DNA from: Ditylenchus dipsaci
Taxonomy: Eukaryota; Nematoda; Chromadorea; Rhabditida; Anguinidae
NCBI GenBank assembly: GCA_004194705.1
Contig: SADC01000022.1
Coordinates: 1-64,000, forward strand
DNA length: 64,000 nt
Direction: 5' to 3'
The position numbers were made by a program, and so were the translations under genes. How positions within the stretch are numbered: position 1 is the stretch's first letter; every line of letters begins with the position of its first letter. Below the pieces are notes generated by a model. The model saw only the letters and a list, made by a program, of their open reading frames with translations. It made no database searches and was not told the origin of the DNA. Shown here piece by piece: positions 42,990 through 52,400 of this stretch.

Positions 42990-43108
42990 TAATGGCTCAT
43001 TTATAAACGTTGTCGTTGTCGCTGTCGTCGTCGTTGTCGTTGAAATATTTTTTTTATAAAACCCTTTTTTTCGCCAACGACGACGACAACGTTATAAATG
43101 AGCCATAA
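42990..43108. mobile_element. Nested palindrome rich in GTCGTTGTCG
   Basis: AATGGCTCATTTATAAACGT at left and ACGTTATAAATGAGCCAT at right are inverted around arms of CGTTGTCGTCG repeats. It occupies the centre of the host foldback element. Confidence 0.7.
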
Positions 43109-43330
43109 ACAAATATTAAAAAGGGTATCTTACATGGAGCGTTGCGGGTAAAAATGGCAAATTGTATAATTAAAATAATATAATAATAAAAACGATCGGC
43201 AAAATCAAAATCCTTGCGATGTTTCCGACTGGACTGACGAATTACATTTGGCAAAACGTTTCAGAAATCAGGTTAAAAAGTGTCGGACCCTAGGTGGGAA
43301 CGAACTTTCGGGAGGTATCTTATAGGTTAT

Positions 43331-43449
43331 GAGAAAAATCGGGTCGCAAAAATCGGGTCGGAAAAAATCGGGTCGGAAAAATCGGGTCGGAAAAAATCGG
43401 GTCAGAAAAAATCGGGTCGGAAAAAATCGGGTCGGAAAAAATCGGGTCA
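43331..43449. repeat. Left MULE terminal repeat: tandem AAAAAATCGGGTCGG units
   Basis: Seven to eight 14-16 bp units, differing mainly in the number of A residues. The outermost unit has GTCGCAAAAATCGG in place of GTCGG, a variant shared with the outermost unit at the other end. Confidence 0.9.
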
Positions 43450-43583
43450 CTAATTTTTTCAATTAGAATTCGCAAATTAGAATTCAAAGACAAGCAAAGG
43501 ACATAAAAACATCGAGGACAATTTTATTGTGTGGAATTGTAAACATCATTGTGAGTAATAACTATTGTGTGGAACAACAACAT

Positions 43584-45359
43584 TCAAGAACTACGGCGGT
43601 AAATATTCAACGTTGCATCAAAATAATAGTTCGGATTAACTTCTTCAAGGACTTGTTCTTCATTCACGTGAACTTCCTCAGGCACTTCATCCACTTGAAC
43701 AACTTCCGCTGGAATGGCTGTGTAGAAATTTGCTAGTTGATACTGGATTCGACGCAGGAAAGGAACACGCTCTCGGAGATCAAAAGGAACTTCACTGTAA
43801 TCATTGACCAGTTTAAATATTTGCAGCTCAGAATTCACGGCTTTTGTCGACCTTGGATTGCGCAATGGATCTGCCGGACGCGCTGTATTTCTGAAATTAA
43901 AAAGCTTTAACTGTGAATTTAATCAAAAGTCATACCTAACCACCATTTGCCAAGTCGCATTTTCTTCTTCCTTGAGCTGCACAATGAAATGACTCAAGTT
44001 TAGGTTTCTTTTCGAAAATCGCTTGTTGAACTCCTTGTGCCATCCTTCGATAGCATTGTTGGTACGCGGCAAATTGTTCACAACCGATGACCAGCAGTTC
44101 CACGACTTTATCGGACAAGTTGCAACTTCACCATTTTCACGACCAACATAAGTTCGCTTGATATACGCTAAGTATTCTGTAAAAACAAACAAACATAGGA
44201 AGTAACAATGTTAATAATAAATACCTCGGAGAGCTTCAGATTTGTTTTCAGGAATGATGCCATTAGTTATTTTCTCCTCCAAACAGGATTCAACTTGGTC
44301 AAAACCAACAGCAACTTCATTGTGTGGAAGGAAGGAAGGCGAGAGCGTTAAACGATCGAAGAAGCACTTTGACAGCCAATATCTGATAAAGATCGACCAG
44401 TCCTTTCTGCTGCAAATTTCGAAAGAGATTCTGACACATGTGGAATAAGCAAAAAGTGTAGGACGCAAAAGGAAATCGTTGCTTTAGAACGTTCACAGGT
44501 GCAAGTTCAAAATCTAAAACAAAATAGCTTTACTAAATCAACTTCTCCAAAAAAACCAACCTGACATAACACTTTCACAAAACACCATTGGTATACGATC
44601 AAAAAGAGCATCGAAAGCGCGCTTGTACGTTACTTCTTTCTTGTCTGGAAGTAGGAGGAAGACAGCAGGTAGAGTAGAAGCACCCTTGAAGACGTTGATT
44701 GTGAAGAGTTGAGCAAAGTTCTTTGGACAACAGAAGAAAGTGCCATCAATGCTCCAGTTTCGGTACAGCCGCAGCAAGTCAAGTCCACGATCGGAAGCAA
44801 AGATCAAGATGACGGGCAATTCTGGCTGCGTGGAATACCTTGAATCGAAAAGTAGAAAACGGCCACCTGATTTGGTTAGAACATATTCTCCATTGAGCGT
44901 CATTTCAACCAGTGGCTTGTCCACATCAGCACCTCCCATCGGTTTGCGAGCATTTGTTATCGTCTTTTTCCAGTTGACGTCCTTTCCAAACGATTCTATT
45001 TCTATTTCACTAAGAGAAGATTTTGCCGTTGCCAGAATTTGCGCTGTACTAATAGCGAGATTAGTTTTAGCCGCTTCCTTCATTGCAGTCATCGTTTGTC
45101 TTTTCTTAAATAACAGAATACGTAATAGAAAATATTTTGAGCAGCCAACCTTCACATCTATCGGACTAGGTGCATGAATGTTGTGTGGAACTGTTTGCTT
45201 GAGAACCATTGAGCCAACACTTGAAATTGCTCGGCCGAGACAGCCTGATTTCTCCAAAGTGCACCGCCAATATTGTCGAAGACCATCTGCACTTTTCTTT
45301 GCTTTGCACATAACGAATCCGTTGCATAAAACTGCTGGCTTGCCTTTATTATTTTGCAT
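43584..45359 (-). CDS. MULE transposase with N-terminal FLYWCH-type zinc finger
   Basis: Exons: 45359 to about 44570 (with a probable 45-bp intron at about 45105-45150), about 44508-44223, about 44178-43930, and about 43891-43584 (stop). The N-terminus shows a FLYWCH pattern (VMCKAKK, YWRC, CLGRA, HNIHAP). The core has NWSIDGTFFCCP with the first catalytic aspartate, FLLLPDKKEVTYKRAF, and a second aspartate in SDFELAPV, then FCLFHMCQNLF with the MULE C/H motif. The C-terminal part gives NLPRTNNAIEGWHKEFN and an acidic tail. A frameshift near 44335-44345, at a TTCCTTCCTTCC tract, interrupts FNALAFLP/HNEVAVGF. It could be a 4-bp slippage or an assembly error and decides whether the element is autonomous. 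Confidence 0.85.
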
Positions 45360-45702
45360 TGCTTATTAGCACTGAACATAAAAAAAAATTTGATAGAACC
45401 ATCACAACATGCAAACATAACAGAGAAAACATAAATTATTTGAAAACAGAATATCTGTGGGCACTTATTTACTTCAAAAGCACATTGACTACTTAGATAC
45501 CCACAAAAGACCAGTATGATTTGACACAGATGCTTGATTTTATCATGATTTGCACTGTCCTAGTCCATGCCTTAGGCGTTGCCTAAGAGAAAAAGTTGAT
45601 GATAAATAAGAGGCCCCCGAAGTAAACAAGTGCCAATTTAGGTATCATGTAAAATTAAACATATGTGCTTCATTTAAAAATGAATTTAAAAATATGTAGT
45701 GA

Positions 45703-45893
45703 CCCGATTTTTTCTGATCCGATTTTTTCCGACCCGATTTTTTCTGACCCGATTTTTCCGACCCGATTTTTTCCGACCCGATTTTTTCCGACCCGATTTT
45801 TTCCGACCCGATTTTTTCCGACCCGATTTTTTCTGACCCGATTTTTTCCGACCCGATTTTTTCCGACCCGATTTTTGCGACCCGATTTTTTCT
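45703..45893. repeat. Right MULE terminal repeat: tandem CCGACCCGATTTTTT units
   Basis: About twelve units in reverse orientation to the left array. Most are CCGACCCGATTTTTT; a few have CTGACCCG or CTGATCCG. Confidence 0.9.
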
Positions 45894-45924
45894 CATTACC
45901 ATCTTATATAGAGCGTCGACTGTA

Positions 45925-46850
45925 CCGTATTCTCTCTAATAATTCGCCAGCATTATGAACTATCAAAAAATAATTTGGTCTAACCTTTTTAATGAATATT
46001 TGCTTTTTTATACAAAAAAGATTTAGATTGCTTGAATCACACACTTATTAAAAGCAAAAACATGTTTTTTGCTTTTGAATCATACTTCTATGGCTCTTCT
46101 TCAAAAAATCATCCATTCCCCACTCTTAGCATTTCGCTGTTCCATTTCACAAAAAGGGTAGTGGTTGTGTTCCGTTTATTATTAGCTGCTGCTGCAGCAC
46201 TAGTTGATGCCCTTCTGGTTCAACAGAACAGCCTATTCTGATTTTGCAATGCTATACCCCCAAGAGGCTTGTTGAGCTAGCCAAACATCCCTTCTCCTCC
46301 TTGAAGAGTCAATTCAAGGGGCAATCCCCTAGCGATTTGCCTCCACAACAAATCTCAAAATTCTAATAATTTCCGCTGAAAATTAATTTTTTTATCCAAC
46401 CATATGGAGGGAAGGGGGTTGTGGTAGAGCATATTTGAGGCATTGCTATCCCTCTTCCCTCATTCTCTTAGCGAAATTGAAGCCTGAACAAGAAGAAAGG
46501 GGTGGGCTAATTTGATTTGCTTTTTACTACTACTAAGTCTTGTTCCTGTCCTTACATACACCCCTTTAAAGGGAATGCGAGCATAGCAAAAACTTTTTTT
46601 GGTCGTATGAGTTTAATTTGGGTGTGTTTTCAATTGAATGACTACTCAACTGATTGATACTCCTCAACCTCTAGTTTATTGGACGTTGTTGTCTATGTGT
46701 TTTACTTGTCTTGTCTGTGGGTTTACATTATTAAAAAGGCTATTATTTGAAGTGATATTGCTGACGTCGTGTAGCTGGGTTCAGCACGTGGACTGCAATT
46801 GGTTATATCACTTCATGAATCCCGAATAGACTGTTTTCGTAGAGTTTAGC
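45925..46850. other. Intergenic DNA
   Basis: Begins with one TACCGTATTCTCTCTAATAA element end directly abutting the foldback element at 45922. The rest is AT-rich with short GC-balanced stretches. An open stretch at 46638-46829 would encode a hydrophobic peptide but has no splice-site support. Confidence 0.35.
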
Positions 46851-46852
46851 TG

Positions 46853-47288
46853 ATTTTGATTCTTATTTAGGTTGATGCATACTCCACCGAAACACGTCTA
46901 CCGAAACAATCAGAAATCGCTTTGGCTTGGAAATATTTTATTTATTTTTCTAAAAAGTTTTTTACTCAAAATGATTGCCATGAGTTTTTGCTTATTTCAG
47001 TAATAAGAACTTTCAGGAAAAAAAATTTGAAGATCAAGTCAATGAAAATGGTGTTTCGGTGGATTTTAACCGAAACATACCGAAATACCAATTTCATTGA
47101 CTTGATCTTCAAACTTTTTTTTCCTGAAAGTTCTTATTACTGAAATGAGCAAAAACTCATGGCAATCATTTTGAGTAAAAAACTTTTTAGAAAAATAAAT
47201 AAAATATTTCCAAGCCAAAGCAATTTCTGATTGTTTCGGTAGACGTGTTTCGGTGGAGTATGCATCAACCTAAATAAGAATCAAAATT
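46853..47288. mobile_element. Near-perfect 436-bp palindrome
   Basis: From ATTTTGATTCTTATTTAGG at left to CCTAAATAAGAATCAAAAT at right. Arms of about 195 bp match almost base for base (such as CATACTCCACCGAAACACG and complement, ACTTTCAGGAAAAAAAA and complement). The centre near 47070 is TTCGGTGGATTTTAACCGAA. Confidence 0.9.
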
Positions 47289-47330
47289 TTATTGATCTCA
47301 AAATACCGGGTGCGGCAAAAGTTACCTGGC

Positions 47331-47459
47331 TACCGTATTTACTCTAATAATCACTCTCGAATCATCTTTTTCATCATCTTTACAGGGGTTGATTAACCCC
47401 TCTATTAATCCCCGTTGAGGGGGACCCCTTAACGAGGGATTAATAGAGTAAATACGGTA
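47331..47459. mobile_element. MITE of the TACCGTATTTACTC family
   Basis: Ends TACCGTATTTACTCTAATAA and TTAATAGAGTAAATACGGTA are inverted over about 20 bp; the interior is C/G-rich (GGGGTTGATTAACCCC). Confidence 0.85.
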
Positions 47460-48780
47460 TATAACTTCTCCCCTGATTAACAAACCCACAATTCTGACAC
47501 CCTATTTATGCTTCGTATCGTTCTAATCCCAAATTTTGCCAATTTTTTACCATCATGTTCAGCGTGGAATTTCGTACTTGTAGCATATTGAAGTACATGA
47601 GGCTCTTTCCCATGTTAAATAAATATAAAATTGGTACTTACATGTTTAAATATTTTCTAAATAATTTTAGGTGCTCAAAAACCATAAAAAATTATTTTGT
47701 GATACTTTCCACATTAAAAGCTGATTTTTAGAAAAAGAAATTGACCAAAATTTTGACTTTTTTCCTTGGGGGCCAAAGTGAACCAACCTCACCGGTTACC
47801 TAAATACTCTATAAAGATAGAACTTAAACATAGTTTTGTTGACTGGGTCTAACCGCAAAAAAAGCTCTGGTATGCATGCTTTTTCCTGTACCCAGAGTCA
47901 CTTTCGAGTGATTTGTGTCTAAGGTATGTGGGTGTGCGCATCTCAACTCCAATCTCTCTTTGGGGCGTAGGGGGCTGGAGAGTTCGAGACTCACTTACCT
48001 TAGAAATGCATTTAGATACTCTTTTAAGCAAAACAAGGTAGAGTACCCTAAGATATGGTGATTTATTTTGGTTCTCCCGTCGAAAAGTCAAGAATTTCGG
48101 TCAACTGTTTTTTCTTACAAAACATAAGTTTTTTGTGTGGAAAAATATTCCAAAACAACTTTTTTTTATCATTTCTAGCACATAAAATTACTTAGAAGAC
48201 GTTCAAACACTATTCTCAAATCAGTGAAGAATTAAAAAAGGCAGCTGAATAATTTCGCTAAGAAATGCGTTAAAACTGGATTTGTAAATGTAACAGTTTT
48301 ATCAAGTAGTCTTGCAAACATTATTTTGCCCTTTTAACTTCTAAACTCAAAAACAACAACTTGCCCCACAAAAAACAACAACAAGAACAAAGAAAAAAGG
48401 CAAAGTTTTGTTTTAAGCTGAAAGCAGACAAATTGCTGCTGTTAGTCAAGGCAGGCTAACCAGGAGGAGGGCAGGGAAAAGCATGGAGAAGCGGGAAAAA
48501 ATGAAGGATAACCTAATTCCAAGCAGTTTATCCAGCCAACCCCCTTTGCAATGCCACCCATTTATAGGGGACGGGGCACATGTAATAGGCAGGAGCAGGG
48601 GATGGGCAAGCCGACTACTTCCAACCACAAATCTCTAGTAGAATATAGGCTAAGACAATTTAGCACTTAGTCCACCACCATCCGCCCACCACCATAACTG
48701 CGACCACCTCCTGATTATTCCTGCTACTTCTAACTATTTTTTCATATTACTATATTTTCGCGGCTATCTCTATGTGGATT
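47460..48780. other. Intergenic DNA with a repeat block shared with 36.2 and 59.4 kb
   Basis: 47819-47960 carries AAACATAGTTTTGTTGACTGGG, CTCTGGTATGCATGCTTTTT and GTGGGTGTGCGCATCTCAAC. The same blocks occur at 36220-36290 and, reverse-complemented, at 59400-59530. No gene was called. Confidence 0.45.
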
Positions 48781-48824
48781 GATTGAGCCTGCTGGTTTCA
48801 CCGGCTATTGGGCTTCTTGTATAC

Positions 48825-49154
48825 TTAGGATGAAGAGGTTGGAGGCATTTGGCGGTGGGGCATGCAGTCAGCCTTCACTGACCTGCCTGCTGCTAATGTG
48901 TCCGCAGCTGAAGCTGCTTCTGCCAAAGAAGGCTCCTCAGAGGTCAGGGTGGACGATGTGGTAGTGTTCATTGCATTGGAGTCATTAGGTCGGTTAGTTT
49001 CGATGGACCTGAATGTTGGGAAAAATGATAGGATTGTGTCTTTTGGAAATTTGAACTTTTTCGATTTTTTGTTCATAAAATTGTTTACAAAATTTTTGGT
49101 ATCAGTTTGTCCACCATATATAGCAGATAAAATCACACCTTTCTCCAAACCCAT
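48825..49154 (-). CDS. Possible Ser/Thr-rich coding exon(s), strand uncertain
   Basis: The minus strand is open for about 110 codons starting MGLEKGVILSAIYGG and continuing into a Ser/Thr/Asn-rich stretch (NAMNTTTSSTLTSEEPS). The plus strand is also open here. Base composition is closer to genes than to surrounding repeats, but I could not connect either strand to other exons. It might be a 5' exon of the GPCR if read on the plus strand. Confidence 0.25.
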   Translation of the reverse strand: MGLEKGVILSAIYGGQTDTKNFVNNFMNKKSKKFKFPKDTILSFFPTFRSIETNRPNDSNAMNTTTSSTLTSEEPSLAEAASAADTLAAGRSVKADCMPHRQMPPTSSS

Positions 49155-49400
49155 TTCCCCAACGCAATAACTTTCTAGTAGGCAAAAATTTGATATTTTT
49201 GTCGATTTACGGATAGACTGAAAGATCTACAGAAAATAAAATTTTTGGTACTATGCTGGTTCTTAAAGTCGCGGTCAAAAGGTCAGAATCTATGTCGAAA
49301 ATTGCGTCCCGAGATCCCGATCCCAAGAATGCAAAAATTAGTGAGTTAGTGTCAGTAAGGGAAATTGGCAGGCCTTATATATGCATATCCTCAGTTACAG

Positions 49401-52400
49401 GACTCTTTCTGCGCAGTTACTCTTTCTGCGTTTTTGGAGAACTTCTTATTTATTGTATTTAGGCACTCTAGCTATTACGGGCAATATGTGCTTAATAATT
49501 GTGTTGCTCAGGAACAAGTACTTACATAGGGCCAGGTAGGCCATAGATTTTAAAATAATTTTCAGGGGGAATTATAAACATGTAATTATATGATAATTTT
49601 TTTTGTTTTTTTTGCTTATCTAAGCTATGATATTTGTACCATGCGGGGGACTCTACTGTTTTAATTTTTTAAATTTTTTTCTACAAAAACCCCAAAATAT
49701 TTATTTTACTGGTTATTCATTTTGTTGCAGTTTTATTTTGATGCTGAGCCTTGCAATAGCAGATGTGCTGCATGGCATCGTAACTACTTCATTCTTCTAC
49801 CCTCCCATCATCCTCAAATCCATCCCAATCCATCCATTAGGGGTAAGATCTCCAACCTGCATGCAGTTACTTGCTAAACACTGTCAAGTCTCGATACCAA
49901 TAATCTTATCTTATTTTTATGCTCAAAGCTAAATAAAGTATAACTTCTAATAGTCGCCCACTCCTCATTTTTTGACTAGGATTTCAGAGTTAAGGCCATT
50001 TTTTATTTACAATTTCAAAAAATTTCTGGGCTTGAAAATTAATCCTTCATGGGGGATTGATAGAGGTTATACGGTACTCAAATAATTAGTTTTGAAAATA
50101 GCTTCTGTGACAAAAAAAAATACTTTTTTAGATGAAGAATTAAAATTTTTAGGCAAAATTTATCTTTTTTTGCATTTCCGATAGGCTATTCCGGTCACAG
50201 TAGCACTACACCTACTTTTTTTAAATGCCACTAGACTTTTTAAATATAATTCTCGGCTAATGGCTCATTCACTGACTTCGAGTTCTGATCTTAGTAACAA
50301 GTTTCTTTTTTTAGTAAGAAAGGTCAATATTGAAATAATAATTTTTAAAGTGATAACCCTATTTATCCCTAAAATTCTGGTTTTCAGTGAGGCATCATTT
50401 GCTAAAATATGTTTGCAAAATATGGCAAAAAAGTAAAAGTAGTAACAAGTTAGATTTTTTGTCTGATTTGTTTCATACTTTTTTATTATATTTCGCAAGT
50501 GTATATTAGCAAATTATACCCTATTAGAAACTAGAATCTTATGGCTACCTGATAGTATTATCACTTTTAAAAAAATTATTTAAGTATTGAGTATTTGTTA
50601 AAGTTTCCTGTTTAACGAAAAGAAGAAAATGTTTACGAAGATCCGAACTCGAAGTACGTGAATGAGGAATCATATTGGATTATATAATAATTTCGACATA
50701 TTAATTATTATGTAGTGATGAGCATGTTTTAGGTGCGTGCCTTCAACGTTATAGACTGGACAGCCTGGTCAATCACTTTAACGTTAGTGTTTTCAGCTGG
50801 ATGTGTAAAGGCCATCTTACGGGCTTTTTTCTCGGTGTTATTATCCACCTTTTTTTATTTCGGAAATAAGCAAGTCATATGTTATTTGAAAGCTAATATT
50901 CAGGGTAATCTTTCTACAATATTCTGGACGCAGATTTGTAACTTTTTGCAATCACGGATTGTGATGGGCGATGAACAGGACCAAAATAACGGCCCATCAG
51001 GGCCCGTCATTACAAAAAGTTACAAACCTGCGTCCCGCATCTTGTAAAAAGATAACTCTGAATGTTAGCTTTCAAATAACATATAACTTGCTTATTTTCG
51101 AAATAAAAAAGATGGATAATAACACGGATAGAAAAAGCCCGCAAAACGGCCCTTACACATCTCTGGTTTTCAGCTGTATTCTAAATTCTTATTAGTTTTT
51201 TGCTTATTCAGACACATGAGTGCCATTTGCTTAGATAGACTAGTTGCCATTATGCTTTACGGCAGGTCAATCAAATATTTTTTCTTTATTTTTCCTATTA
51301 TTGATTTTCAGGTATAACATGATTATGACTGTGAGGAGGGTTCGCCGTAAGTCACCCTATATCACCCTTTTAAATTATAGCTATGGCTGTATTTCAGGCT
51401 TTACAGTCTTCTGTTGGTCCACCTTCTTTGCCCTCAACACTGCCTATATTCTGCTCAAGTTCTGCTGCCTAATTGCCCCGTTACGCTCTAACCAATTCTA
51501 CACTTTTGGGTACGGAGAATTCGAAAGTCAAGGTGATTTAATACACAGCAATCAACTAGTCTTTAACACTTGATCAGCTTTAGAAGAAAGAGAAGCTAAT
51601 TGGCTGGGTCCCAGAAATGTGTTCACCTTCACTTACACACCTTTAGAGTTGACTACTATTGCCATACTCTCTATTAGCAATCCAATCACACTGGTTCAGG
51701 TCAGTTTTAAGTATTGTGTATTCAAAAAATCGACACCAAGATTCAGAATCTTTGAAATTCAACCGTGAGAAAATTCCTAATATTTTTTTGAGAATAAAAA
51801 CAGTTTTTCGAATAGTCAAAAAAATAAAGCATTTTGCCTTAACAATTACAAAAATACATTAAATTTTAGGGTTCGAAATTTAAATTTATATTACTTTTTA
51901 CCCAGATTTTTAAATGTAAATACTGGGATTCGCACAAAAGTTCATAAACTGTCCTGAAAAGCAGACACAGCCCAAGCTGTAAACAGTTTTATTAACTAAA
52001 TTTGATATTTTAAGTGCAAAAATGATACTGTTTTACTAAATCACTCACAAAATTTTCAAAAACTTACTTACATTACTAGATAGAGGCCAATGTAACACAA
52101 GTAATATTGCAGCTGTACCGAAGGCACAAACGAAAACTAGCACTTCGAATGTAAGTTACAATTTCCAACTTGTTTACAAACATCAATAAAAATTTCCTGT
52201 AATCTCACAAGGAATTTGGCTAGTAGTTTATTTGAGTCCATAACATTTTGTTAGCAAAAAGCTGTGCTCTACGCAGTAATATCTTTAATTTCTTATTTGG
52301 TTCTGGGTTGTTGATTTGGCCAATTTGGTTAGTTAATTACTTGTGTGTTTCCACACTTCCTTTGGGGCTCTCAATTATCTATTGCTTTACTTCTCTCTCT

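Larger units (their letters stand above)
43325..45900 (-). mobile_element. Complete-looking MULE DNA transposon, 2.6 kb, with 8-bp TSD
   Basis: Ends GGTTATGAGAAAAA (left) and TTTTTTCTCATTACC (right) are inverted. The exact duplication ATCTTATA flanks them at 43317-43324 and 45901-45908. Each terminus consists of tandem AAAAAATCGGGTCGG units: about 7 at 43331-43449 and about 12 in opposite sense at 45703-45893. One transposase gene lies between. MULEs usually make 8-11 bp duplications. Confidence 0.92.
42763..45924. mobile_element. TA-targeted foldback element disrupted by a MULE
   Basis: Left end TACAGTCGACGCTCTATATG and right end TATAGAGCGTCGACTGTA are inverted and belong together. CGTTCCCACATAGGGTCC and its complement, TTTGCCAAATG, and GATTTTGCCGATC are also mirrored (left arm 42763-42985, right arm 43110-43324 plus 45901-45924). 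The MULE lies within the right arm. A third element sits at the centre (42990-43108). Confidence 0.85.

Noticed and set aside
43331..43449. Regularly spaced short repeats that look like a CRISPR array
   Set aside because: Units are contiguous with no unique spacers, lie in a eukaryotic genome, and mirror the array at 45703-45893 as MULE termini.
45645..45958. Repetitive open frames (KIGSE / PTRFF repeats)
   Set aside because: They are translations of the 15-bp MULE terminal repeat, whose unit length happens to be divisible by three; no splice or start support.
47849..48091. 80-codon minus-strand open frame
   Set aside because: Covers the repeat block shared with 36.2, 37.9 and 59.4 kb; the other copies are not open in this frame.
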